64,000 nt of DNA from Cytobacillus oceanisediminis (GCF_022811925.1 NZ_CP065511.1:3403501-3467500); one strand, 5' to 3'; positions 17,251 through 26,482 are shown, counted from the stretch's first letter. The notes: generated by a model from the sequence alone, not told the origin. Made by a program: numbers and translations.

Positions 17251-17281
17251 AGACAAAACGAGACATTGTCTCTTTTTGTCT
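17251..17281. repeat. Left copy of the 31-base target palindrome
   Basis: Begins AGACAAAACGAGACATTGTC and ends TTTTTGTCT; identical to 18838-18868. The arms AGACAAAACGAGACA/TGTCTCTTTTTGTCT are nearly complementary, as in a terminator stem. Confidence 0.85.
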
Positions 17282-17392
17282 CAGTTTGTAGACAAAAGGG
17301 GTTCGGAATAGTCTCATTCCGAACCTCTTTTTTGATTTTTTATTGGATTTGAAGGGATTTTAGAGAATTCTAGACCTCTCCGAGGTCATCAT

Positions 17393-18765
17393 TTAGGCCA
17401 TTTCTGGACTTTGCCAAGTCCAGTTGGCCATCTTCTTCAAATTCATGGCAGCGAAAGTAAGCATCGCCTGCATCGACAATTTTTTAAGTCCCCTTAGGGT
17501 TGTCCAACGCATGCCATGCTTTTCTTTTGCATCTGCGAATACACGTTCAATTGTTTCTTTGCGTTTCTCATAGATCGGTTTGACGTCTTGATGGTGACGA
17601 AGGTGATCTGCTTCTTCCACGTGTTCCTCCCACACATGTCGTTGAATCAGTTTTTGATGTGCTTGACTCTGTGTGCATTGAGACAAGAAAGGGCATCCAG
17701 CACAAATTCGCGGATCTGATTTATATTGACGATACCCTTCCTTTGTAGTCGTTGTATATTTTAATATCTCACCAGCTGGGCAAATGTAACAGTCAAAATG
17801 CTCGTCATAAACATACTCATGTTTTCTGAAGTAACCCTCTTTTGTGCGAGGTCGTGTGTAAGGTAAAGCAGGTGTGATATCGTTTTTCAATAAGTAGCTC
17901 GTGATGGCAGGTGTTTTATAAGCGTCGTCTGCAACAGCTTCTGGTTTACTAACTTTCTCGATGACTTGTTCAACCAATGGCTCTAAAATATGACTATCAT
18001 GCGTGTTACCCGGGGTTACAATTGTGCCTAGCACGAAGCCGTTGCGGTCTGCGGCCGCATGGAAAGAATAGGCGAACTGTTTTGTACGCTCATCTTTTAC
18101 ATAGTAGCCACTCTCTGGGTCCGTTGTACTCTCCTTAATTTCTTTGTATTCTTCCTTATCAAACTTATCTGGTGGAAACGGCTTTTTTCCATGATCCTCA
18201 CGGTCTTGGTTAATCTCCTCTTGAAGGCGTTCTTGATAGGCACGTGTTTCTTTTCGAACAACTTTCTTTTCAAATTTGCGCTTATTTGCACTCGCTTTTA
18301 CATGCGTAGAATCTACAAAAACGTGTTCAGCACTAATTAAATTCTTTTCAGTTGCAGTTTTTAAGATTCGGTAAAATATCTGTTCAAAGAGATCGGTGTT
18401 TTTAAATCGGCGCTCATAGTTTTACCGAAAGTTGAGAAGTGAGGAACTTTATCGTGGAAACCATAGCCTAAAAACCATCGATAAGCCATATTCGTTTTCA
18501 ATTCTTCAATTGTTTGACGCATGGAGCGAATACCGAAGGTATATTGAATAAATGAGAGTTTAATTAATATTACAGGGTCAATACTTGGGCGCCCTACCTC
18601 TGAATACATATCTTTTACCAAGTCATAGATGAATGAGAAATCAATCGCAGCCTCAATTTTGCGAACCAAATGGTCCGCTGGTACAAGTTCGTCTAAAGCA
18701 ATCATTTCAATTTGATCCCGTTGAATTGGATTATGTTTTGAAAGCATTTTACTCACCTCAAGCAT
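17393..18765 (-). pseudogene. IS1182-family transposase, one-base frameshift
   Basis: The N-terminal part (18765 to about 18424) reads MLEVSKMLSKHNPIQRDQIE and continues through DELVPADHLVRKIEAAID, YSEVGRPSIDPVILIKLSFI and PHFSTFGK. A shift of one base at the T run 18420-18423 (A run on the coding strand) continues in another frame with YERRFKNTDLFEQIFYRILK, VFVDSTHVKASANK (DDE Asp), the PGNTHDSHIL and VADDAYKTPA stretches and the end LTFAAMNLKKMANW. Restoring one base gives about 457 residues, the normal family size. As written, no active transposase is made. Confidence 0.88.
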
Positions 18766-18837
18766 TGTATTACTTCTATTTTAAAATAAAAAAGACTGAA
18801 GACAAGCACGATTTTCATCGAGTTTGTCGACAGTCTG

Positions 18838-18868
18838 AGACAAAACGAGACATTGTCTCTTTTTGTCT
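18838..18868. repeat. Right copy of the 31-base target palindrome
   Basis: Identical to 17251-17281. It lies 62 bases past the lnrN stop and would be the original lnr operon terminator; on the reverse strand it is preceded and followed by A/T-rich runs. Confidence 0.8.
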
Positions 18869-18930
18869 ATTTTTATTTCTTTTAATAAGGAAGAGAGCTA
18901 AAGGGTAAATGAAAGAACCTAGCCTATGCC

Positions 18931-20034
18931 TTACCTCCTACCACGTTCTCCTAAATTTATCCCAATCCCCATATAAATAACAGCAATTAACATCATTAAC
19001 GAAACCGGCAGCAGAATCTCACTCCAGCCTGCACCAAAGAGAGCAGCATCCATCATAGCCTCAACCGCATAACCCATTGGGAACAGGTCAGCAAAAAAGG
19101 TGAATACCGGATTATCCATTACACCCGGCGGTACATATACACCGCTGATAATCGGGATCAGCGGAATAACAGATGGATAAACCATATTGAATTTTTCCGG
19201 CGTTTTGGTAAAGCCGGCAACAAGCATAGCCAGGCTTACACTGCTTAATGTAAAGACGGCGGCTATCGTCAGAATGATTGAAAGCGGCCCTATTTCATAG
19301 TTCATGACATATTCGAATATCAGAAAAACAGCGGCCATTTGAAAAAATCCAATGAAAAAACTATACAGTAAATGACCGGTATACATATTTGTTTTACTTA
19401 CTGGGGAAAGATTCAAACGGTTCCAAACCCCGCTAACTTTATCCGCATTAATGCCATTAACCTTAAATCCAATGGTGAACATGGCAATAAACAGGGTAAA
19501 GCCAAACAGGAGCTGGGTCCCCATATTATGGCTAGTCAATTCTCCGCCATTCACGCTTTTGGTGTTAACGGTCAGGGGCGGTTTTTCCAGGTAGCGATCG
19601 ATTTCTTCTCTTAATTCAGCTGTATTTGCTGAGCCTGCGATCGCCTGAAGCTGTGCTTCCTCCGTAAATACTTTATGAACCTCCTGCTCGATCAGCTGAA
19701 TGTTGGGCATATCTGATGCGGTTATTAAGCGATAATCCTGTTCCATTAATAGAATGGCAACATCCCTTTTCCCCTCTCTAACCTGTTCACGTGCTTCCCC
19801 TTCTTCTGATATAACATATTCAGTATTTTCATTATCCTTATTTAATAACTTTACCCATTTTTGTTCAATCTCCTCTGCATTTGGCCCGGAGGCAAACACA
19901 GAAACAGTGGTATTCGTCTGCCAGGCTGAGTTTCCGAAAATGAGCGTAGCTAAGATGCTCAGGCCAATAAATGTCAGGATTAGGAGCGGCTTTCGTTTGT
20001 CCTTTAGAAATTGCGCGTAAAACACTGGATACAT
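18931..20034 (-). CDS. lnrN: ABC-2 type transporter permease (LnrN-like)
   Basis: 367 residues from ATG at 20034, which overlaps the stop of the preceding permease gene (TGATG) and has GGGGGCG upstream; the further in-frame start at 20082 is rejected. Layout: an N-terminal membrane helix, a large extracytoplasmic domain (about 40-200), then five membrane helices ending AVIYMGIGINLGERGRR. This is the ABC-2 permease fold. Gene order kinase, regulator, ATPase, permease, permease equals lnrJKLMN of B. subtilis, a linearmycin (polyene) resistance and sensing system. A decayed paralogue of its 3-prime end lies at 16137. Confidence 0.85.
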   Translation of the reverse strand: MYPVFYAQFLKDKRKPLLILTFIGLSILATLIFGNSAWQTNTTVSVFASGPNAEEIEQKWVKLLNKDNENTEYVISEEGEAREQVREGKRDVAILLMEQDYRLITASDMPNIQLIEQEVHKVFTEEAQLQAIAGSANTAELREEIDRYLEKPPLTVNTKSVNGGELTSHNMGTQLLFGFTLFIAMFTIGFKVNGINADKVSGVWNRLNLSPVSKTNMYTGHLLYSFFIGFFQMAAVFLIFEYVMNYEIGPLSIILTIAAVFTLSSVSLAMLVAGFTKTPEKFNMVYPSVIPLIPIISGVYVPPGVMDNPVFTFFADLFPMGYAVEAMMDAALFGAGWSEILLPVSLMMLIAVIYMGIGINLGERGRR

Positions 20035-21299
20035 CAGCTTCGCCCCCTTTTTGGAAAGATTAACACACTGATGGCAAAACAAATAATAAAAACACCCATA
20101 AGAAAAGTAATCGGGAATAGCAAGTCATTGAAATGGCTATATTGAACCCATTCAATAAGGGCTGTCTGTGTCAGGCCATTTGGTGTCCATTCGCCGATTT
20201 TTTGAATAGGCTCCGGAAGTCCTTCCAGCGGGAAGAAGCTTCCGCCCAGAACGCCAAACCCCATAATGACCAGGGTAGATATACCACTTGCTGCGTTAGT
20301 GTCGCTTAAATGGAGTGTAAGAGCCGTAAATAAAGCGGAAAGTCCCCCTACCGTTAAGGCAAATGCGATCAGGACAACCATTAATCCAGCCCAAAACGTG
20401 AATGATTTATCCGGAAATACATCTAACAGCAATTGAACAACCGTCAGGGTAATCGCGAATTGCAGAATGGCGAGAATAAAAGCTGATACCGTTTTCCCAA
20501 TTAAGAAGGACAACGGATGGCTATTCGTTAATAAAATCCGGTTGAACACCTGCTCCCGCTTTTCTGTCATCGTTTTTAACGAAACCGTTTGAGCCATAAA
20601 TAAGGCAAAAAGAGTGCCAATTGCGATCGTGAAATATTGGGAAATGGTATACGCATCAGCACCATCATCCCCTTCAACCACTTCCTTGCCTCCCTTTGGC
20701 AAAATGGGTTCTGCTGTGGCCTGGACTCCTTTACTCCCAAGGGCAAACTGCGTATTTACCGTATTTACAAAGGTATGGACGACCTCTTGAAGGGTGCTGA
20801 CCTCTGCCGATTCCTCCTCGGCTAAAATGGTTACGGACCCCTGAGATGTTTCCCCTAATAGAACACCGGATAACGATTCAAACGTAAACCCTTCTGGAAT
20901 TTTAATAATCGCATCCAGTTCCCCGTTTTTCACTTGTTCCGCTGCTTCCTGTTCACTGAAGTCCTTTACATTCACCCATTCCTTCAAATCAGAGCTGTTC
21001 AGAAAATCATGAATAAGCTTTACAGGATCAAGCTGATCTGCTCCTGCAAGTACTGCACTTTTTTCTTCAGGTGATAACCCCTTTGCTTCCACAGCAGCTG
21101 CAAATTGTCCCTTCCCCTTCTTCACATCATCCTCCTGCACCACTGAAATATCTATTTGCATCGCTTTTTCATCCTTAAAAAGGCCTGAAAAGGCAAAATT
21201 CAAGATCACAATGATCAGGATGGGGAGCAATAATGCCATTAAGATCTCTTTGCGGTCTCTCCAGAAAACCAGAAGATCTTTTTTTATAAAAGCACCCAT
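20034..21299 (-). CDS. lnrM: ABC-2 type transporter permease (LnrM-like)
   Basis: A 421-residue ABC-2 permease. The N-terminal amphipathic and membrane segment FIKKDLLVFWRDRKEILMAL is typical of drug-export permeases; a long external domain (about 45-220, rich in acidic and Glu/Lys helices) and six C-terminal membrane helices follow. It pairs with the next permease and the ATPase to form a heteromeric exporter. It starts 13 bases after the ATPase stop, with AGGAGAGG upstream. The role in export of membrane-active antibiotics is inferred from operon order. Confidence 0.85.
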   Translation of the reverse strand: MGAFIKKDLLVFWRDRKEILMALLLPILIIVILNFAFSGLFKDEKAMQIDISVVQEDDVKKGKGQFAAAVEAKGLSPEEKSAVLAGADQLDPVKLIHDFLNSSDLKEWVNVKDFSEQEAAEQVKNGELDAIIKIPEGFTFESLSGVLLGETSQGSVTILAEEESAEVSTLQEVVHTFVNTVNTQFALGSKGVQATAEPILPKGGKEVVEGDDGADAYTISQYFTIAIGTLFALFMAQTVSLKTMTEKREQVFNRILLTNSHPLSFLIGKTVSAFILAILQFAITLTVVQLLLDVFPDKSFTFWAGLMVVLIAFALTVGGLSALFTALTLHLSDTNAASGISTLVIMGFGVLGGSFFPLEGLPEPIQKIGEWTPNGLTQTALIEWVQYSHFNDLLFPITFLMGVFIICFAISVLIFPKRGRS

Positions 21300-21312
21300 T
21301 TTTCACCTCTCC

Positions 21313-22245
21313 TTAATCCCGCAATGTTTTACCTGTAAGGTGCAGAAAGACGTCCTCCAGGCTTGGAATTTCTACTTGATAGTTCATGATTTGAATGCCT
21401 TCTTTTTCAGCAGCGTGCACAAGGCTGCTTAAAAGATGATGATTCTTTTTCGCCAGAATGCGAAGGCCCTCACTCGTTTGTTCCACTTGAAGAACATCCG
21501 GCAATGTTTTAATTTTATCCGTGAATGCTTCACTTCTCTTGCTGAGCTGAACCACGATGGTATCTTCACTGGATAAAATACTCAGCAATTCTTCCTTGCT
21601 CCCAGTAGCAATAATTTTTCCATGGTCCATGACGTAGACCCTATTGCATAATTGCTCGACTTCCTCCATGTAATGGCTCGTATACAGGACGGTAGTGCCT
21701 TGGGTTTGATTTAATTCCCGAACAGTTTCTAATATATGGTTTCGTGACTGGGGGTCAATGCCGACAGTCGGTTCATCGAGTATGAGGATTTTCGGATTAT
21801 GAAGCAGCGCAGCAGCGATGTTGATTCTTCGTTTCATTCCGCCTGAAAAGGTTTTAATCAGCTCCTTTTGGCGATCCTTTAAGCCGACCATATCCAGCAC
21901 TTCCTGAATACGGACTTCCAGGGTCTCTTTCTCCACCCGGTAGGCTTTTCCGAAAAACTTCAGGTTTTCATACGCTGATAACTCCTCGTATAAAGCGATT
22001 TCCTGAGGTACTACTCCCAGAACTTTTCGAAGATCTGAAGGGTTTTGGATCGTGCTTTTCCCATCAAGCTTCACATCCCCGGAAGTCGGCTTAATGAGGG
22101 ATGCAATCATGGAAATCGTTGTTGATTTACCCGCACCATTCGGCCCCAGCAGGCCGACTGATTCGCCTGCATGCAAGTATAGGTTAATTTCATCCACCAC
22201 TTTTTTATCTTTAAAGCTTTTCGTCAGTTTTACGGTTTCGAGCAT
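21313..22245 (-). CDS. lnrL: ABC transporter ATP-binding protein (LnrL-like)
   Basis: A 310-residue DrrA/CcmA-type ATPase. Walker A GLLGPNGAGKSTTISMIASL near residues 33-52, Q-loop VVPQEIALYEEL, signature FSGGMKRRINIAAALLHNP, Walker B ILILDEPTVGIDPQ and H-loop YTSHYMEEVEQL are all intact. The C-terminal extension (about 220-310) is typical of antibiotic exporters. It powers the two permeases encoded downstream. A hairpin (22285-22316) separates it from the regulator gene and may set the ratio of sensor to transporter. Confidence 0.92.
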   Translation of the reverse strand: MLETVKLTKSFKDKKVVDEINLYLHAGESVGLLGPNGAGKSTTISMIASLIKPTSGDVKLDGKSTIQNPSDLRKVLGVVPQEIALYEELSAYENLKFFGKAYRVEKETLEVRIQEVLDMVGLKDRQKELIKTFSGGMKRRINIAAALLHNPKILILDEPTVGIDPQSRNHILETVRELNQTQGTTVLYTSHYMEEVEQLCNRVYVMDHGKIIATGSKEELLSILSSEDTIVVQLSKRSEAFTDKIKTLPDVLQVEQTSEGLRILAKKNHHLLSSLVHAAEKEGIQIMNYQVEIPSLEDVFLHLTGKTLRD

Positions 22246-22284
22246 GGTTCCACACTCCTTTATTTAGTTGATAGGTTCAGGATA

Positions 22285-22316
22285 TAAAAAAGGAAACAGC
22301 ATCACTACTGTCTCCC
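22285..22316 (-). terminator. Hairpin between lnrK and lnrL
   Basis: The reverse strand reads GGGAGACAGT, six bases, GCTGTTTCC and TTTTTT: a stem of about nine pairs followed by T residues. It may end the lnrJK transcript or attenuate read-through into lnrLMN. Confidence 0.65.
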
Positions 22317-22362
22317 GTCACGAGATATGTATTTCACCATTACTTTCATCATTTTATCTGAT

Positions 22363-22995
22363 TTAGACAAGGTTATGGCGGATGGCATAGATGGCGAGCT
22401 GTGTCCGGTCTCTTAAATCCAGCTTCGTCAAAATCTGGCTGGTATTATTTTTTACGGTGCCTGTGGAAATGGCAAGCCGTTCTGCGATTTCGTTATTGCT
22501 GAGCCCTTCTCCAATGCATTTTAGGATGGCCCGTTCCCTGGGTGTTAGGGAAGGATCCGGTTTCTTGGTGTCCTGCTGTTTCATTAACTGGGGAACGACC
22601 TTTGCAGCCACCCCTTCTTCTATGGATAACCCGCCCTTAAGTGCGCTTCGGATCGAACGGAGCAGCGAATCCGTGTCACCGTTTTTTAGAATGTAGCCGC
22701 TCACGCCTATTCGAAGGGCCTCCATGACATAATCATCGTCATCAAAGGTAGTCAGCATTAAGATCTTTGTTTGGGGCCAGCGGGATTGGATGATCTTTGC
22801 CGCTTTTAGTCCATCCATTACAGGCATACGGATATCAAGAATGGCAATGTCAAATTGCATTTTTTCACAAAGGGCTATGGCTTCTTTGCCGTTATCTGTT
22901 TCGCCTGTGACTTTGAATTCAGGTTCGGTTTCAATCATCATTTTTAAGCCCTGTCTTACCATTACCTGGTCTTCTGCCAGGAGTATTCGAATCAT
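22363..22995 (-). CDS. lnrK: NarL/LuxR-type response regulator (LnrK-like)
   Basis: 210 residues from ATG at 22995 (AGGTGATAACC upstream; the in-frame GTG at 23010 is less likely). It has a receiver domain with acidic pocket LLAEDQ, phosphoacceptor Asp in IAILDIRMPVMDG, Thr in LTTFDDDDY and Lys in ILKNGD, then the LuxR HTH LTPRERAILKCIGEGLSNNE through KNNTSQILTKL. It should be phosphorylated by the kinase encoded upstream and activate lnrLMN. Confidence 0.92.
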   Translation of the reverse strand: MIRILLAEDQVMVRQGLKMMIETEPEFKVTGETDNGKEAIALCEKMQFDIAILDIRMPVMDGLKAAKIIQSRWPQTKILMLTTFDDDDYVMEALRIGVSGYILKNGDTDSLLRSIRSALKGGLSIEEGVAAKVVPQLMKQQDTKKPDPSLTPRERAILKCIGEGLSNNEIAERLAISTGTVKNNTSQILTKLDLRDRTQLAIYAIRHNLV

Positions 22996-23066
22996 GGTTA
23001 TCACCTGCACACGATAATTTTTGACTTTTTCTTAACTATTGGTATAAGTGCTTTTGAATGGAGCCC

Positions 23067-23194
23067 GTTGATTTCCGCTGCAGGCACTCGCTTTCCGTGG
23101 GGCTACCGGGAGCCTCCTCGCCGCTGCGCGTCTGCGGGGTCTCCCCTGGTTCGCTACTCCCACAGGAGTCTCGCACCTTCCGCTTCAATCAACT
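23067..23194. repeat. GC-rich intergenic repeat common in Bacillaceae
   Basis: It begins GTTGATTTCCGCTGCAGGCA and ends CTTCCGCTTCAATCAAC, so the ends are inverted repeats (GTTGATT/AATCAAC). The interior has stems such as GGGAGCCTCCTCG and TGCGGGGTCTCCC. It is much richer in GC than the neighbours. I recognise this sequence type as a short non-coding repeat scattered through many Bacillaceae genomes. It lies between lnrJ and lnrK. Confidence 0.8.
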
Positions 23195-23237
23195 CAGTGA
23201 TAATACTTAAATAAGCGCTCAAAAGCCTTTACGAGAA

Positions 23238-24359
23238 TTACCTTATTTTAATGAATCCGTTAACTATGAAATGTCCTTCAGTTTGGTACACCTTCATTCC
23301 ACCATTATGTTTCTCTAACCGCTCTCGCATTTGGCTTAGTCCAAAGCCTTCCTGGTAGCCATCCGTTCCAGTAGCCGGGTTCCGAATTTCGAATCGGAAT
23401 ATTCTGCCGCCTGGTGCTTCGAAGGTGATTTCTGCTTCTTTCGCATCACTATGCTTCATGATATTGGTTAATGCTTCCTGTACTGATCTGTAGATTACAA
23501 AGGATTGTTCACCAGTCAACGGAGCAGAAAAGGCACCGTATTTTACGGAGAAATGAATGTGCATCATATTTTCCAGTTCGAGCCTGCGAATTAACCGCAG
23601 GATGCCTGGAAGCCCGCCGGTGTCGTTTGCCTTAAGAGATTTTACGGCCCTGCGTGTTTCGTTGAGGCTTTCGTTAGCCAGTTCCTTTAATGATTCTACT
23701 CTTTCCTGTTCGTTTTCAGAGGTTTGCAGACGAAACATTTCCAGCTGCATGATAAGGGCGGTCAGCTTATGACCAACTGAATCATGGATTTCATGGGCAA
23801 TCAGGACTCGCTCCTCTTGCCTGGCAAGCTCCTCCTCTGACACAGCTCGCCGTTTTAAATCGCGAAATTCACTGAAAATAGCCTCGTGGCGTGCTTCAAG
23901 ATCCATTAGATGTTCCTTGGTTTTTTTAAAATGGATGAGAGCAATCAAAAGGAATATGATATATACAGTTATGAAAGTCTGAAGGAACCCGCCCAGATTA
24001 CTGTATAAAGTGGTGAACCCTAATGCGAATGCACCAATTGCCCCATTCACTATACTGTATCGAAACGGAAGCCGATAAAAGCCCTCAGCGATTAGAAGGG
24101 AAAGGATGAGAATAAGAAAGGGATTAAACTGATCATTGTAGGGAAATAGGGTTGCTACTGCAATAACCGTTTTAGTACCTAATATGAAAAATAAAACAAT
24201 GGGCTTTTTCTCGATCAATGGAACGAGAAAAAAGAGCAGGAAGTAAAATGTTACCCCAAAAAGGTAAAATGGTAATTGATTTATGGGAAGGTTAAGATAA
24301 GCAATAGCAAAAGGCCAAACAACCATATTTAATAGGATCCAAAGCCAGTAGGATTTCAT
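23238..24359 (-). CDS. lnrJ: DesK/NarX-type histidine kinase (LnrJ-like)
   Basis: A 373-residue sensor. About six N-terminal membrane helices (residues 5-150) with almost no external loops suggest sensing inside the membrane, as for membrane-active compounds. A coiled linker follows, then the HisKA_3 dimerisation motif EERVLIAHEIHDSVGHKLTA (phospho-His in HEIHDS) and the ATPase domain with N-box VQEALTNIMKHSDA and G-box GFGLSQMRERLEKHNG. First gene of the lnrJKLMN order; the cognate regulator follows after a 240-base gap containing a repeat. Confidence 0.88.
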   Translation of the reverse strand: MKSYWLWILLNMVVWPFAIAYLNLPINQLPFYLFGVTFYFLLFFLVPLIEKKPIVLFFILGTKTVIAVATLFPYNDQFNPFLILILSLLIAEGFYRLPFRYSIVNGAIGAFALGFTTLYSNLGGFLQTFITVYIIFLLIALIHFKKTKEHLMDLEARHEAIFSEFRDLKRRAVSEEELARQEERVLIAHEIHDSVGHKLTALIMQLEMFRLQTSENEQERVESLKELANESLNETRRAVKSLKANDTGGLPGILRLIRRLELENMMHIHFSVKYGAFSAPLTGEQSFVIYRSVQEALTNIMKHSDAKEAEITFEAPGGRIFRFEIRNPATGTDGYQEGFGLSQMRERLEKHNGGMKVYQTEGHFIVNGFIKIR

Positions 24360-24650
24360 ATTATGACCCCATTTCTTTAGGGTTTACAACTGTAAATTTT
24401 ATCATTTAATAACCAAATTAACCATATTTTGTTCTTACAAGCAATGTGGTTCAGATATAATATATATAAATTCCAAGTCTTATAGTAAATTCACCTGTTT
24501 TTGAAAAAGTAGCCCTTCATTTACTGCTATATATTTACTAGAATGCGGTATTTCAACTCCTCAGCCGTTTATAGTTAGTAAGAAAACAAAATCTTCCTAA
24601 GCCATCACATTAAGTACCACGAGTTATGTTTCAGGAGCACCTCTGCTATT

Positions 24651-24677
24651 TGTCACAAAAACTCTCCTTACCTCGTT
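24651..24677 (+). promoter_or_regulatory. ECF41-type promoter of the sigma factor gene
   Basis: TGTCACA (24651-24657), 16 bases, CGTT (24674-24677). This fits the ECF41 consensus TGTCACA-N16-CGTC with one change. An equivalent site precedes the AhpD-like gene at 26420, so the sigma factor probably drives both. Confidence 0.8.
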
Positions 24678-24734
24678 TTATTTTTGTAGCCTATGCTTTA
24701 AATCAGCATTTGGCACAATAAGATTGGAAGTGAA

Positions 24735-25607
24735 ATGATGCAGGAAATGTACATGCAATATAAAGGATTGCTGTTTAAGCTCGCCTATCAATTGACAGGA
24801 TCTGCCTCTGATGCAGAGGATGTTGTGCATGATGTGTTTTTGAAATTATATGATGTTCCGAAGGAGAAGCTATCCGAGCCTAAAGCTTATCTTTGTAAAA
24901 TGGTCACAAATCGATGTTATGATTTACAAAAATCAGCGCGCAAAAAACGGGAGCAGTATTTTGGAGAGTGGCTTCCAGAGCCCCTGTTTCATTCGAGTTC
25001 GAGTGATGATTCCATCGATTCAGTCGAGCGGTGTGATTTATTGTCTTATGCGATGATTGTACTGCTTGAACGGCTTACACCAACGGAGCGTGTTGTTTTT
25101 GTCCTGCGTGAGGCACTCGGCTTTGACTATGAAGAAATTGCTGAGCTCATGGAAAAAAGCACGGTGAATTGCCGTAAACTGTTCAGTCGTGCCCGTGCAA
25201 AAATGGGGATTACCTCTGAAGAGCTTGTTCATACTGAAACAGCCCCTAATGAACTGATTACTGACTTTCTGGCAGCACTCAAACAGGGGAACATGAAGCG
25301 TATGGTATCTATGCTGGATCCTAATGTTATACTGGTCTCTGATGGTGGAGGAAAAGCAAAGGCTGCTATTTTTCCAATTAAAACGAGTGATCGCGTTGTA
25401 CGCTTTCTTCTCGGCGTTTTACGCAAAGCATCAACGTTTGAGGGAATTCCACAAATTGAAATCAGTCAAATTAACGAACAGCCTGCTTTTATACAACGTT
25501 CTAATGATGGCATTCATACGGTGGGAATCATTCATACAGAGGGAAATTTGATCCGGAACATATACATTGTCCGAAACCCAGACAAACTGAAGCATACAGG
25601 AGTATAA
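24735..25607 (+). CDS. ECF41 (SigJ-type) RNA polymerase sigma factor
   Basis: A 290-residue extracytoplasmic-function sigma factor with a C-terminal SnoaL/NTF2-like domain. Region 2 is LAYQLTGSASDAEDVVHDVF, region 4 is ERLTPTERVVFVLREALGFD through STVNCRKLFSRARAKM, and the linker contains WLPEP, the hallmark of ECF41. The C-terminal domain (about 165-290) replaces an anti-sigma factor and tunes activity in this group. ATG at 24735 follows GGAAGTGA. ECF41 genes are typically next to carboxymuconolactone decarboxylase-type genes, exactly as here. Confidence 0.9.
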   Translation: MMQEMYMQYKGLLFKLAYQLTGSASDAEDVVHDVFLKLYDVPKEKLSEPKAYLCKMVTNRCYDLQKSARKKREQYFGEWLPEPLFHSSSSDDSIDSVERCDLLSYAMIVLLERLTPTERVVFVLREALGFDYEEIAELMEKSTVNCRKLFSRARAKMGITSEELVHTETAPNELITDFLAALKQGNMKRMVSMLDPNVILVSDGGGKAKAAIFPIKTSDRVVRFLLGVLRKASTFEGIPQIEISQINEQPAFIQRSNDGIHTVGIIHTEGNLIRNIYIVRNPDKLKHTGV

Positions 25608-25640
25608 ACATAGATTTCATTCGGGTTCTATTTATACGGA

Positions 25641-25681
25641 GACCGATAAGATGGTTGCTTCCATCTTACCGGTCTTTTTTT
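25641..25681 (+). terminator. Terminator of the sigma factor gene
   Basis: GACCGATAAGATGG (25641-25654) and CCATCTTACCGGTC (25661-25674) form a strong stem with one mismatch, followed by TTTTTTT. Confidence 0.88.
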
Positions 25682-25729
25682 GTACGGCTTAAACTGCAGA
25701 AGCCCATGATAATTACGGGTTTATACCGC

Positions 25730-26206
25730 TCATAGTCCAGCTTTAGTCAATCCAAAAGCTGCGTCAGCAGAACCCGGTACCGTTTTGAAAGCTATGCTGA
25801 TACGGTTCCAGGCATTGATTGCCATGATGGAGAAGGTAAGATCTGATAGTTCTTTTTCTGATAGCTGCTCACGAACACTGTCATAAATGTCATTAGGAAC
25901 ACCGTGTGCAGGCAGCTTAGTCAAAATCTCAGTCCATTCAAGCGCTGCTCGTTCGCGTGGGCTAAACAGAGTGGATTCGCGCCAAATCGGGATATGATAA
26001 AGGCGAAGCTCACCCTCGCCATGGATCTTTGCCTGCTTGATATGCATATCCACGCAAAATGCACATCCATTCATTTGTGAAGCTCTAATGTGAACGAGAT
26101 GAATGATTTTCTCCTCAATTGAACTTTCCTTCTCCACATTGCTCAGTGCAATCATCTTGTTGAAAAATTCTGGTGAATGTTGCATGTAATTAATACGTTG
26201 TGTCAT
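25730..26206 (-). CDS. AhpD-like carboxymuconolactone decarboxylase-family protein
   Basis: A 158-residue protein of the AhpD/CMD superfamily, with the redox CXXC-H motif in GCAFCVDMHIKQAK (Cys near residues 51 and 54) and an AhpD-type core ending INAWNRISIAFKTVPG. Such proteins use the cysteine pair in peroxide or thiol redox chemistry; the substrate is unknown. It is convergent with the ECF41 sigma gene and lies behind a matching ECF41 promoter (26394-26420), so it is very likely the regulon target. The leader is long (about 180 bases), with no second gene recognised in it. Confidence 0.9.
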   Translation of the reverse strand: MTQRINYMQHSPEFFNKMIALSNVEKESSIEEKIIHLVHIRASQMNGCAFCVDMHIKQAKIHGEGELRLYHIPIWRESTLFSPRERAALEWTEILTKLPAHGVPNDIYDSVREQLSEKELSDLTFSIMAINAWNRISIAFKTVPGSADAAFGLTKAGL

Positions 26207-26393
26207 ATTGTTGTACCCCTTTTCTTTTTTTGATTGATTTTCTACTGGCGTATTAAATAGGTCATAAAAAATTGGCCCATTCGTTACGCCTCAAGACTAA
26301 AGGTAACTTATTAATTCTAGCTTTCGGGAGTTACTATTTCGCTCACTACCTTGCCATCTTTCACCTCCCTCTCTTAATCTCGCTCATATATAT

Positions 26394-26420
26394 AACGATG
26401 GTGGAATTCTTTTTGTGACA
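26394..26420 (-). promoter_or_regulatory. ECF41-type promoter of the AhpD-like gene
   Basis: The reverse strand reads TGTCACA (26420-26414), 16 bases, CGTT (26397-26394): the same two elements and spacing as the promoter of the sigma gene at 24651. Confidence 0.8.
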
Positions 26421-26482
26421 TCCTGACTACCATACAACCTAAGACATGAATTATAGTCACTAAGATTCAAGCTAAATACAAA

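Larger units (their letters stand above)
17251..18868. mobile_element. IS1182-like insertion sequence with a 31-bp target duplication
   Basis: The element body runs from about 17282 to 18837 (1556 bp). The left end reads CAGTTTGTAGACAAA and the right end on the reverse strand CAGACTGTCGACAAA, 12 of 15 matching, so these are the terminal inverted repeats. Outside each end lies the same 31-base palindrome (17251-17281 and 18838-18868, identical). The insert therefore sits at a hairpin, probably the terminator of the lnr operon. IS1182-group elements are known to target inverted repeats. It carries one transposase gene, frameshifted. Confidence 0.82.

Noticed and set aside
17078..17317. 79-codon reverse-strand frame left of the insertion element
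   Set aside because: It runs through the duplicated palindrome and into the element end; the inner part (APIHDFDDGGF) looks mildly protein-like, but there is no ribosome site or known relation.
23067..23194. Small RNA or attenuator specific to the lnr operon
   Set aside because: The sequence is a repeat type that I recognise as scattered in Bacillaceae genomes, so a dedicated role here is not supported.
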